From the NCBI GenBank assembly GCA_030435675.1, contig CM059622.1, positions 11,408,001 to 11,472,000 on the forward strand: a stretch of DNA of 64,000 nucleotides. Direction: 5' to 3'. Below, in pieces: positions 1-9,571 of this stretch (its first letter is position 1; every line of letters starts with the position of its first letter). The position numbers and the translations under genes are program-made. The notes beneath the pieces are model-generated. The model was not told the origin of the DNA and ran no database searches. It worked only from the letters and a program-made list of their open reading frames with translations. Origin of the DNA: Steinernema hermaphroditum. Its lineage: Eukaryota; Nematoda; Chromadorea; Rhabditida; Steinernematidae.

Positions 1-150
1 GGAACTACAAATGCAGGGTGCATCGAGACCGGTGGTTAATGTCGACGTTGCTTGATATCCGTTTCAAGCACGACTTCATCGAGGTGAAAAGAAGGGACGG
101 TGCTCCGGCTTCTTTCATCAACATAACCTTTGAATGAAGCTAACGAAATA

Positions 151-716
151 TTGGGTTGAAATATTGAAAATGACCGTTTTTAAAAGTGAATGTTTAAAAA
201 CCACAAAAACGCTCATTTCACTTAAGGTATTCACCATTCGATTGCTCAACGTTGGTCGTCTTTTCGGGCTAGAACCGGATCCTTCCTTTTGTAGAAAGTC
301 CGAGGATTGAGGTCAAAAACTGTTTTGGTCTGATTTTCGACCTCTTTGCCTTGTTCTGCGTGGTTTCCTGTGATGCTTCCATTTACGGATCAGTACAGAT
401 GACAGTAAGATAGGCCTGGGAGAGTGATAGATAAGCAACAAAAAAGAAATTTTTTACCTTAAAATGGAAAGCCATTCTGAGGGTCAACTTTAAAAAATGC
501 GGTCTCGGGCACTCGTACTTTTTGAGAATCCGAGGGTCATTTTTTCAACATTTCGCCTCTGTTTCTGTAACGCAGAAGTGAACTCGTGGAGCCGCTATGT
601 GGGCTTAGTAGCTGTGTGTAGCAGCTACCTGGTAGATGTCCCCGTTGTCTGTTATAGTACTTAATCGATTAGAAACGCTCGAATTAACAGCGGTCATTTT
701 CAATGTTTCAACCCAA
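151..716. mobile_element. Mariner-like MITE, 566 bp
   Basis: Non-autonomous element. Its ends are inverted repeats beginning TTGGGTTGAAA and continuing through a shared TTGAAAATGACCG stretch, and a TA dinucleotide lies on each side (149-150 and 717-718), the target duplication expected of Tc1/mariner elements. No open frame of note lies inside. The interior resembles that of the larger element at 6019-6933 (shared TTTTCGACCTCTT and ACAGATGACAGTAAGATAG stretches), so the two are one family. TTGGGTTG starts are common on mariner elements. Confidence 0.8.
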
Positions 717-1513
717 TATGTAGATGCGTGAAGCAAGAAGAGCTCAAGACATTGGGACAGTTCAGAACAATAACAACGTTCTATTCTGGACGAGAAACTG
801 CAGTTGTATTTGTAAGGGATTAGGGATAGCAGATGAATGAAAGCTCAATTGAAAGCTTCAAAAATTTTTTTCAGTTTTTACTTTCGACCTTCAAGTTCTG
901 AGTTCTCGGACAGCCCTGTTTCGGATGTTATCTGACGTGATATATTTCTGGTCATTGAAGGAACAGTAATTTCCAACACATGCTAAGTGTTCATGGGTTT
1001 TTGTAGCAGCTGTCAACATAAGATCTCCAGCCTTTCACCATCAGTTTCTTTCGTCTTCTGTTGAAGTGAGTCGCATTTGCAAAAATTTTGATGACTTATA
1101 CAGTACCAACCAATGATACAGAGAGTGTACCGCCTAGTAAATGCATTCGCTGAACCTCATCCTCTGATGTGATCACTTAATTGTCTTAGTGATCAGAATC
1201 ATTAATCACAGAACTTAAAAATAAACTAGTGGCATGTAGAAATAAGAACTTGCTATTTTTGCTACCAAGATGAACTTCGGGTTCGAATGGCTGAAACATC
1301 GACTAAACGGCACGTTTCTCGCAGCAGATTCGTGCGAATAATGTGTTCTATTTTCAAATTAACTTAGAGTATCGCGAAAACGTAAATATTTCCAAAACAG
1401 ATATTAACAGAGAACACGTTTGTGAAAAATAGCATATATTTGCGGACAGCAATACTTCCAATGACAACAAATGCCTCGCCGCAGTTGTCGAAGTTGTTCA
1501 CGTAGGAGCTATT
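717..1513. other. Intergenic, upstream of first EDS-peptide gene
   Basis: AT-rich non-coding DNA. No gene is seen. A TATATTT stretch about 80 bp before the ATG at 1514 is a weak candidate promoter element. Confidence 0.4.
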
Positions 1514-1730
1514 ATGAAGGTAATACTTCTCGTTCTTCTTCTTTTTGTGGTGGTATTCTCTGAAGGTGTGAATTTGCCCACAAATTCTCCTCATGGCGTA
1601 GAGGGAAAAACGCAAGTGGAAGACTCTGATTTCGACGATATATTTCATGGTGTAAAGTAAGTTATAATAGAACAAACATAAATTTATTGACTGCAATTAA
1701 AGGAACCTGCTCCATAACACATTCGCATAA
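1514..1730 (+). CDS. Small secreted peptide, EDS-motif family, member 1
   Basis: Two-exon gene of 56 residues. Exon 1 is 1514-1656 and exon 2 is 1703-1730. Residues 1-18 are a signal peptide (MKVILLVLLLFVVVFSEG). The mature part carries EDSDFDDIF near residue 38-46. In exon 1 the frame reaches a TAA, but that TAA lies inside a GTAAGT splice donor. A 46-nt intron ending AAAG joins in phase 2 to a short tail, KNLLHNTFA. The gene at 2698 ends KNMLDRFFT after an equivalent 47-nt phase-2 intron, which supports this splice. The function is unknown. By architecture it is a secreted peptide, possibly a neuropeptide-like or defence peptide; that is inference. The acceptor is a weaker consensus than usual, and an acceptor at 1737 would give a one-residue tail instead. 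Confidence 0.68.
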
Positions 1731-1914
1731 TTTGCAGCTAGCACATAAAAATAAATTGTTTGATGGTGTGTCGTCAGCTGATGATTTGTAGCATTTAGTT
1801 CTTGATTTGATGCTAATGAGACTTCCATGTGTGCTTCACTTACATTGAAATATGCATATCGTCTTTAATTAGAGGACACTCTGGCAAATACCAAAGTAGC
1901 TACCAAAAAGTTAT

Positions 1915-1956
1915 GTCACGACACATATGTACACGTATGTACATATGTGTTGTGAC
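1915..1956. repeat. Inverted repeat, 18-bp arms, 6-nt loop
   Basis: Arms 1915-1932 and 1939-1956 are inverted copies with one mismatch around the loop ACGTAT. The core CACATATGTAC is itself near-palindromic. The hairpin lies between two secreted-peptide genes. It could be a protein-binding palindrome or an element remnant. Confidence 0.75.
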
Positions 1957-2660
1957 ACTTCGTGAGCCGGGCAGGTCAAAGTCCTCCTTTCACACTAGCC
2001 ATTCTTCTCAGCCATAAATTAAGGAGCAACCTTGAAAGCGAACAAAGTTCTTCTTATGAAAACATTTCAAACCAATTTTCGTTCTTCACTACCAAAAAAA
2101 TGTTTCAACTGCTGTAATTATGAGAGCAACGCAGACAGGATGTGTCAAAAAACCTTACAATCACTTTTGAAATAGGTCCGGTTACATCCATTATTATGAA
2201 AGGGTCCCTTTTTTGTTTTCAGTCACACCCATGTATAGAACGTTTCGCCAAAAGAAGCACTGCAGAAAAAGGTGTCGACAAGGGAAGTGATTTTTTAAGA
2301 CGCATTCCGTCCATCTCTCTGTCACGTCCGTTTTACATCACCCATACCGTAAGCGTAATTCTTCTTTCGCGCCGCGAGCGCTTCACTGAACGCCAGGGAA
2401 GACCTCTATTTTTAGCCTTCCGGTGTAATCAATATGGGCAACCTTGATCAGAACAAGTTTTTTTCAGAGATTAAAAAACATACGAAAACATTCCAGTCGT
2501 GTTATTCCCAAAAACACTGTTACGTAGCAGTCTGCCACACGTGTGACACAATGAGATCGACCGCGTCGCTTGACAAGTCGTCTCTCCTTTGATCTTTAAA
2601 ATGCACGCTGAGTGTAAGGGGCGCCCCTCGCGCGGCGATCGTCTTTCGCACGGTCGCCCA
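1957..2660. other. Intergenic between EDS-peptide genes 1 and 2
   Basis: No supported gene. A 101-codon frame at 2142-2447 has no recognisable features and no paralogue in the window. The last 120 bases before the next gene are GC-rich. Confidence 0.4.
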
Positions 2661-2670
2661 CATATAAGTG
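2661..2670 (+). promoter_or_regulatory. Candidate TATA box
   Basis: CATATAAG lies 30-37 bp before the ATG of the peptide gene at 2698, in otherwise GC-rich sequence. The spacing would leave a very short 5' leader. It is inferred from sequence only. Confidence 0.4.
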
Positions 2671-2697
2671 ACCGAGCAACGAGCGACGGCGCCACTG

Positions 2698-2924
2698 ATG
2701 AAGACCACACTAATCTGTCTCGTTGTGCTCGTTTGCTTCGCGCAGTTGGCGCTGTCGAGGCCAAGAATAGAAGACTTCTTCGCCGAGACGGTTCACGGCC
2801 GTCCACAGAAGGAAGACTCCAACTACGATGATCTCTTCTTAAATGAAAAGTAAGTTTGAAAATCCTCTGAATGCTCGACTATTCTCTTAATTTTAGAAAT
2901 ATGTTGGATAGATTTTTCACATGA
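2698..2924 (+). CDS. Small secreted peptide, EDS-motif family, member 2
   Basis: Two exons, 2698-2849 and 2897-2924, encode 59 residues. Residues 1-20 form a signal peptide (MKTTLICLVVLVCFAQLALS). The mature peptide contains a KEDSNYDDLF motif at residues 38-47 and ends KNMLDRFFT. The apparent stop TAA at 2851 is part of a GTAAGT donor. The 47-nt intron ends TTAATTTTAG and joins in phase 2. Exon 2 is 28 nt, exactly the length seen in member 1. This ATG is preferred over an in-frame TTG-type extension at 2668 because the signal peptide starts here. The function is unknown. The conserved acidic EDS(D/N)(F/Y) core shared with members 1 and 3 is the family hallmark. Confidence 0.75.
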
Positions 2925-3319
2925 AGATACCTCACTCAACCGATGATCTCAAGTAGCTCTTAGCACAAGAACGGGCTCGAGCAGCAAGCAGTACCTACTC
3001 ATAAAGAACAGAAAAATGCCTTCGCAAGGGTGACATCCTTTGCTTGTCGATTACGCACAGATGCTGCCTCAGAATAATCTAATAATCTTCCATCGAATAT
3101 TTATTTCAAATAAGCTAGTATAACAGTAATAAATACGTAAAATACAGTGAAAACAGCTGTTGTAGTAGACACTGCACTGAAGGCCGCTTGAGTTAATGAA
3201 GACAATAAAACGGAAAACAGCTTTAATCCGTCAGTATTATAAGCAGATACGCTACTATCATGTAGATGTGACGGTTGCTTAAGATAGCAAAGGTCAAAGT
3301 GCCTTCGCGAATGTTCTCA
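2925..3319. other. Intergenic, AT-rich
   Basis: No gene is seen. It includes an AATAAA-type signal (near 3127-3132) and a second near 3205 that could serve polyadenylation of the gene upstream. Confidence 0.35.
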
Positions 3320-3514
3320 TCAAACTTCCAATCGATAGGAAGTGGGATGGAATGCACTTTTAAAAATTTCACCCGTCGGAAACCGTCTTCTCTGAAAGAC
3401 GAAAGCGCTCATTTGGGACGTCACACTGGGAAACACGTTTGGGAAGACCCATAGGAAAGCCCCATTTGTCAACGAAATACTAGCTGCCACTAGCAGGATC
3501 TGCCACATGGACAT
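3320..3514 (-). CDS. Putative small secreted peptide
   Basis: Single open frame of 64 codons on the minus strand from the methionine at 3514; an upstream in-frame methionine lies at 3526. Residues 1-19 (MSMWQILLVAASISLTNGA) look like a good signal peptide with a small residue at the cleavage point. The remainder is rich in F, S and V and contains a tribasic RRR, a possible processing site. It has no cysteines and no EDS motif, so it is not a member of the neighbouring family. No intron is evident and no paralogue was found in the window, so chance is possible. Confidence 0.35.
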   Translation of the reverse strand: MSMWQILLVAASISLTNGAFLWVFPNVFPSVTSQMSAFVFQRRRFPTGEIFKSAFHPTSYRLEV

Positions 3515-4598
3515 AATCTTTAGCAAAAATTGTACCGGAAGCTGTCATTTGCACTACTATCCTTAGCACAGACCTACGAGGATAATTTTGTATTGATTCG
3601 GATGGATAAAAAGTGCGACGCTGCTAGGCAAACCTGTACTGAAGATCAAGTGTGCAGAACTGCTGACGGGGAAGTGTATCAGCACGAGCGCCGAGCCGAA
3701 TAGAAGTACATGGATCTAAATGCAGGGTGCATATCACGGTTGGACGCGAGGAGTGTTTTCTTCTAATGGTGACAAGTACGTGTTGAAGACTGTAGGACAT
3801 ACAAGTTCGGGGCATACAATATAAATAAATATTTAAAATTGCCTAATTTCGCTGGCGAATGAATGGCGAACGGAAGTTCGGAAAAATGGTGAAGCCGAAG
3901 CGAAGGCTGCGGTAGCAGGTGAGCCACTATCAGCTTTCTCTCTTCAAACCACTCTATTTTCAGTCACCTCTTCCGCGATCGGACACATGGAGCCACGCCA
4001 CGAAAGTCGTACCCTTCGGCAAATGCACCCGTTTTGCCCGAGCGGCAGGTGTGTGCTACGAAGGCTGTTGTGATGGCGAAAGATACCAGCTCCTGGCGAT
4101 TTAACTTAGTGACATGTGTCCATTGTCAGATTGGAAGTTAATAAAGAAAATATCCCCAGTGCTAAACGTCGATTTGGCTCGCACTTTACACACCAAAACT
4201 TTGGACGTGGAGTCAGCACCAGATAGCATTTCCGAAAGCTTTTCGAACATCTCCGTTTGGCTGTGCAAAAATCCTCCACAGATCATTGCTCTCTTTAGCA
4301 AGTGCACTCTGTTCCCCAAACCGTCAGATATGTGCACGAAAGTTACTGAGCGGAAGATGTTAGCTCATGGCAAGGAGGCCTTCTATTTTAAAAATGTCGT
4401 CCTCGTTACTGCCGAAAATTCGTCAAAATAACAAGAACTAAGAAAACAGTTGCGCGTAAGATGAACTACACAAGTGTCGCTTTTTTCTTTGATCAAAGTA
4501 TCGTAGTGCAGCCACATAGAGCCTCTCATAGTTCTACTCCTGCTGCCTCTCCAGCTAGAGTTATGCTATCCATGCAGCGAATCTGATCCCGTTATACA
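3515..4598. other. Intergenic with possible exon relics
   Basis: Two open stretches on the plus strand may be broken exons of the decayed gene that follows. The first, 3962-4104, is preceded by a TTTTCAG acceptor-like site and encodes a cysteine-containing stretch (CYEGCCDGERY). The second is 4114-4431. They are in different frames and no convincing splice joins them. Confidence 0.3.
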
Positions 4599-5297
4599 AT
4601 GCCGGCTTTCAACATTGTCTTTCCTCCTTTCATTCCACACGAACTGGTGGCCGACGACGCAACGTATTCCGAGTACGTGAACAGAAGAAAGGCAGTGTTC
4701 TCTGAGTTCTATAGCTGCACAGAAGCTGCAGAAACCAAGTGGGTTGGAGCCAACGTTGTTTTCACAGAACATGGCCGCATAATCGAGAAGACGGAGTTTA
4801 AGAACTGGACCTATAACAGTACTGACTTCAAGACAGATTTGTAACGAGACTACAACACAATTTACGCTATCATATCTACAAAAATGGTCAATTTCCTTGC
4901 CAGCATAAGTGATAAGGCTGAGCAAGCAATTTGGTATTCTCTTTCGAAGGGCTATCCATTTGAAGACACTCCTTACAATAATCACAAACATAAAATGAAG
5001 AACTGGATGGATATTTATCAAACAAAACGCTGTCAGTTCACCGGAAACGTCTTTCGTTTACAGTACTGGGCACAAATCTACAACTAGAGCGGTGAAAATA
5101 CAAAAATAGTTCCCAATCAGAATAACAGCTTAGGATCCAATTCATCAGCCACTCCCACTCAGCAGCCTTCCCTCAGTGCACCTCTGCCTTTCATTATGGT
5201 GCTCCTTTTCGGATTAGTCGCTCTCACAGGTTCCATGTGTTATAGGAACCGTTACAGAAGTTCTAACCATGATATCGTTCAAGTAGCCTTTATTTGA
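4599..5297 (+). pseudogene. Decayed or unusually spliced type I membrane protein
   Basis: One frame stays open across 233 codons except for a TAA at 4842 and a TAG at 5085. The translated segments are continuous in character: an N-terminal part with an N-glycosylation pair (NWTYNST), a middle charged part, a Ser/Thr/Gln/Pro-rich stalk, one hydrophobic segment (PFIMVLLFGLVALTG), and a short basic tail. That layout suits the end of a single-pass surface protein. The stops may mark a pseudogene. Alternatively the first could be removed by a 63-nt intron (GTAACG...GCCAG) and the second by a 39-nt intron, both preserving frame. The 5' part is missing or too divergent to join. The family is not recognised. 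Confidence 0.45.
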
Positions 5298-6018
5298 ATG
5301 CCTGATTGATCCGAATTTGTCACGACGATAATCATTTCAATAAAATTTATAAATAACGCCATAATACTCACTGGTCGTCTTTGGCCTCTGTTCGTGAAGC
5401 GTCACGAGATTGTCTTCTTCTATCGTATCGCTTCTATCGTTTAATTTTTATGTCATAAGTTTGAGCCACATGTTCTCGATGTTTGTTCCGTTCGCAACAA
5501 GAGGCAGTATTTTACACATATATTGTGTTGTGGAAATATTTCTGGTTATCACGTGAAGTTTATAGAAGTTTGTAGAACTGAGGATTGATGAGATATCCAT
5601 CTTCTGCTAATTGCTTGATGCAATGGATGAAACCAGAACGGATCTTTAAAAATCCTATGAAAACCTACCTTTTTCTATTATAAATTCCATATAACGTGGT
5701 TTCCACGTTCGGAATTTGCATCCATCCATGGCATGAACACTGTCTATGGCCGCGTGCTGGAACGTAGAAGACAAGGAAGGACGTAGGCAATATTGCAGTT
5801 TAACGGTAGATCGGCTCGAATTCTGGGTCCGATGAATGTGGGAGTGTTGTACTCTACTTCGGTCCTGTGGCAATATGGCTGATGGAGATGATTGTTATTG
5901 GTCTCACAACTTGTTCGTGCATCGTAGTGCATAGAAGATTGGTAGAATTGTGGATTGATGAGACATTTGTTCTCACATCAAGGCAAATGAATAAATCCTA
6001 TGTTAAAAACGGATTCTA
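5298..6018. other. Intergenic with direct repeat
   Basis: No gene is seen. A segment of about 45 bp containing GGATTGATGAGA recurs near 5560 and 5932 in direct orientation, probably element debris. Confidence 0.4.
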
Positions 6019-6933
6019 TTGGGTTGATGCATAATAAATGAGCCTTTTTGAAAGTAGATATTTATTACCAAAAAGGCACACAATCTAATCAAGGTATTTG
6101 CCGCTAGCATCAGCAACTTCAGCCCACTTTATGGCCCGCATTCGGATTCCTCGTTCGTAGAGTACCCGAGGTTTAAAATCGAAAAATGGTTTTGGTCAAA
6201 TTTTCGACCTCTTCACCTTATTCTCAGTGGCTTTCTCTGATATCTTCATTTACGGACGCGTACAGATGACAGTAAGATAGAGCTAACAGAGCTCTATACG
6301 AACAACGAACATGAGTCTCACAGCTCAAAGTGGAGAGCCTTTGTGGGGGTCAACTTGAAAATACACGGCCTCGGAGAGTCGTATTTTTTAGGAATACAAG
6401 GGCCATTTTTTCTACATTTGGCCTCTTTTTCCTTAAAGTAGAAATGAGCTCGTGAAGTCACTATGTGGGCATGATAGCTGTGAGCGATGGCTATCTGCTG
6501 CATGTCCCCGTTCCCTGTTATAGTACTTAACCATTTGGAAACATTGGAGTTGATGGAACATGGTGATCCGAAACGGCCATCTTTTTGAGTTAGCCCATGC
6601 TGTGATATACGACGACCGCAGCGGTAGGTGCATTCAATAGGCAAGAACCAAGGATGTACGTGGTAGAAGGCAGTCACCGTCCATCACACAAATGCTACCA
6701 TAGGAAGTCCATACATCACTTCGTATTTCGCCATCTCGAGGTGCCAAAAAATGATCATAAAAACAAAATAGACCCCCAACATCAAGAGGAATGTAACGGA
6801 CAAGCCGCCAATGATGATGTAGAGTGAGAGCTAAATGTACTCAACAACGCACCAATCAATTATACCCCAGGAGTAAATATTGTAAAAATAAAGGATGTTT
6901 ACCAAGGGGCTCATTTTCAATGCATCAACCCAA
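6019..6933. mobile_element. Mariner-like MITE, 915 bp
   Basis: Ends are inverted: TTGGGTTGATGCAT at the left and ATGCATCAACCCAA at the right, flanked by TA on each side (6017-6018, 6934-6935). It belongs to the same family as 151-716, judged by shared interior stretches, and a fragment of it recurs at about 55080-55300. It has no transposase. Open frames inside (for example 6318-6677 minus) look fortuitous. Confidence 0.8.
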
Positions 6934-7381
6934 TAATAAACAATTGCTACACAGCAATAACTAGGTAGACACAGTCTTTCAGCACTTACACATTCTTGAC
7001 CTTGTATTGGCCAACCTTATCGATTCCCTAATCACTAAACTAACCCTTGAATAAGCCAATGACTCATCTTTCTGAACGATCTCTGTAAAAGTAGTACAAC
7101 TTAAGGGCTGAGGTTCGTCATTGTGCATGACTGGGTGACCTCAAACTCGAACTTTCTGTTATAAGAGCTAATTTTTATTACTATTTTTCTCTTTAAGTGT
7201 TCCAGTTCTGAACGGCGGACAGCGACGTCAACTCAGGACGGACTATTTTTGCGTATCTGAGTAAGTACACCATCGACATGTGCTCAAGTTACGGTCAATA
7301 ACCACGCAATTAATCAGGTCTTCGGGAACATACTTAAAGGAGCGACGATGGCTGCACTAACACCATTGTCCTTTCACAGTC
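6934..7381. other. Intergenic, upstream of third EDS-peptide gene
   Basis: No gene is seen. A CTTAAAGG stretch about 50 bp before the ATG at 7382 is a weak core-promoter candidate. The last bases before the ATG (TTTCACAG) could also be a trans-splice acceptor. Confidence 0.35.
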
Positions 7382-7612
7382 ATGAGAGCACTGCTGCTCG
7401 CTTTGCTGGTCACCTTCTGCTTGTTTTTGAGTGTCGACGGATACTGCTACCTCTGCGCTTTGAAGAAGTCAGCTGGAAATTTCCACAGGGAGGACTCCGA
7501 TTTTATGCTCTATATTCAGGAATATGAACAGTAAGTGCGGACTGGCATGAAATGGACATGAATATTCCATACTTTCAGGATATTACGAACACATTTCCAC
7601 AGACAGCGTTGA
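7382..7612 (+). CDS. Small secreted peptide, EDS-motif family, member 3
   Basis: Two exons, 7382-7530 and 7579-7612, encode 60 residues. Residues 1-20 form a signal peptide (MRALLLALLVTFCLFLSVDG). The mature part begins with a two-cysteine stretch (YCYLC) not present in members 1 and 2, and carries HREDSDFMLY at about residues 35-44. The apparent stop at the end of exon 1 is inside a GTAAGT donor. The intron is 48 nt, phase 2, and ends ACTTTCAG, giving the basic tail QILRTHFHRQR. Intron phase and length match members 1 and 2. The tail is longer and more basic than theirs. The function is unknown. Confidence 0.72.
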
Positions 7613-7954
7613 CGACTGCAATGATCCTCGACTGTAGTTTATTCACTTTAATACCTGCGTGCAATCTCGCTTCCAGAATAAAATTATGCAAAATTATCCG
7701 GACAGTTTTATATTATTCACAAAATGGTCATCGGTGAAAGCGATATAGCCAGGGAGAAACCTTTTAGTAGCGTTGAAATCTTTGAGAAACCAGATTTTTA
7801 CGTCGAGCACTCCTGCCATCAAGTCTGGAAAAGTGCGACGCTCTCTCAACTCTTGCTGTATGGATGGCCGACCACACGTCACCGTGCACTTTGCTCCCTA
7901 TGAGACATGGTAGTCTAGAGAGTGTCAGTTATAGCGTGCATCATAACAATATGT

Positions 7955-8905
7955 TTAGCCAGGAAACGATTTGATTTTTGTTGTAGAGATTTAACTTGTT
8001 AATTGATAGAGTTTGAGCGAATTCCATACACTCTTAAGGGTTTCATTTTAGCTGTAGTGTAGATGGTATCACCCTGAATAAAAGAAATCGATACAGTAGC
8101 CAATGTGTGAAATAAAGAGAAAGTGCTTTTTGTCATATGTTTGAGGAAGACCTCTAAAACTGAGATCTTATGAATTATGAGCAGGGAACATTAGCTTATT
8201 ATCAAGATCGAAGGGGTCAGAGTGAAGATTCTGAAGAGCTGAAGCACTTCTCTGATGAAAACACGGACTGAATTTGGTGGACCTTTGAAAGCAACTTAAT
8301 AAAGGATGTGACATATCTGAAGTCAACTTATCGTACGTCAGCGAGATAGTGTTATGTCTATATTGCAAATACGTTTATCCAGAAAACAATTTGATTTTCT
8401 TTGTAGAGAGTTGATTTATGTTTGAGTTTTAGCTTTCTACCTTACACAGGTTTCGTTTTCATTTTTGTCTTTATCAGTGGGCGAAACGGAAGTGTAGATT
8501 TGTATTGCCTTGAATAACAGAAATCGATACAGAAAGTGCGAAATATGCGAAATACAGAGGGAGTGCTGGTTGTAATTTGTTTGGCGAAGATCTCTAAAAA
8601 TTAGACCTTAATTAAATTACTGTATACAGTGCTTACATACTCGTGGAACGCAGACTCTCCAAAAGTATACCGAAAAGATGAAACACCCCTAGTTGTTTTA
8701 GAAACTCTTGAGTCAACCCACCACATTCTATATTAGCATTGCTCTTTCCCTTAAGAATTATGAGCAATTTGCGAAACAGCACTTTGTTAACAAGGTAGAA
8801 GGGGCCGAAGGGAAGATTCTGATAATCGAGCCACACTCTGATGAAAATAATTTTGCACGTTTAAAAATAACCTAAAAACAGCACACACTTAAAGTCGACT
8901 TAGCG
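7955..8905. repeat. Imperfect tandem duplication
   Basis: Two diverged copies of a 400-500 bp segment stand head to tail. Matching blocks are CCAGGAAACGATTTG (7960) with CCAGAAAACAATTTG (8381); a GAATAA(A/C)AGAAATCGATACAG block at about 8077 and 8504; and a GAAGATTCTGA block at about 8224 and 8813. The second copy carries extra sequence. No gene is seen in either. Confidence 0.65.
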
Positions 8906-9571
8906 CACGTCAGCATCATGTGATGAATACAATATATTCAATGGGTTGACCCTGGATTAGCCACGTTCAACGCATTCATGGATCTCGCCATGACAATCGG
9001 CATATTTCGTTGAAATGTGACAGACGAGAGTCGACGCGGCTCGTATTTTGTGATAATTCTGAAACAGGACGGAACAAGAGTCACTACATATTTATGCAAA
9101 TTAACATTGGAGGAGGATTCGTGGTGAAAGTGGTCTCATAATCTGCGTATCAACCTCCGTATGGTTCGTTCTGTACAACAACGTCACAAGTGGTCAGCTT
9201 TTGGACTATTTAATCCCCGTAAACAATATTCTGACGCATTTGTTTTCCCCACTTATTGCGTACATTTATGTCATTATAAGTCACCCTAGTGCTTATAACT
9301 GAAGCGGTCACTTCTCGCTCCTCATTTCATAATCATTCTCCGTTCTGCCTTTCTGTGAACACAGGATGAATACCTGACAGGAGGACTGTCCGATCTCTGT
9401 GCTATCCTACTCTTTTCACTAAAAATAAACGTAAACAACGCTCAGCGCCACCAGGCATGCCGTCTGTCGCGTCGTTTGTGGATATGTCACCACTCCATTA
9501 AACACGCATTTCCGAGCTAATTTCAGAGAGCAACCAACGGTCTGACACCGGGTGGAAGGCTTCACGATACT
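8906..9571. other. Upstream region of PiT gene
   Basis: Non-coding. A pyrimidine-rich stretch followed by an AG at about 9525 lies shortly before the PiT start and may be an untranslated-exon or trans-splice acceptor. Confidence 0.35.

Noticed and set aside
6318..6677. 119-codon minus-strand frame at 6.3 kb as a gene
   Set aside because: Entirely inside the 915-bp MITE, with no transposase motifs.
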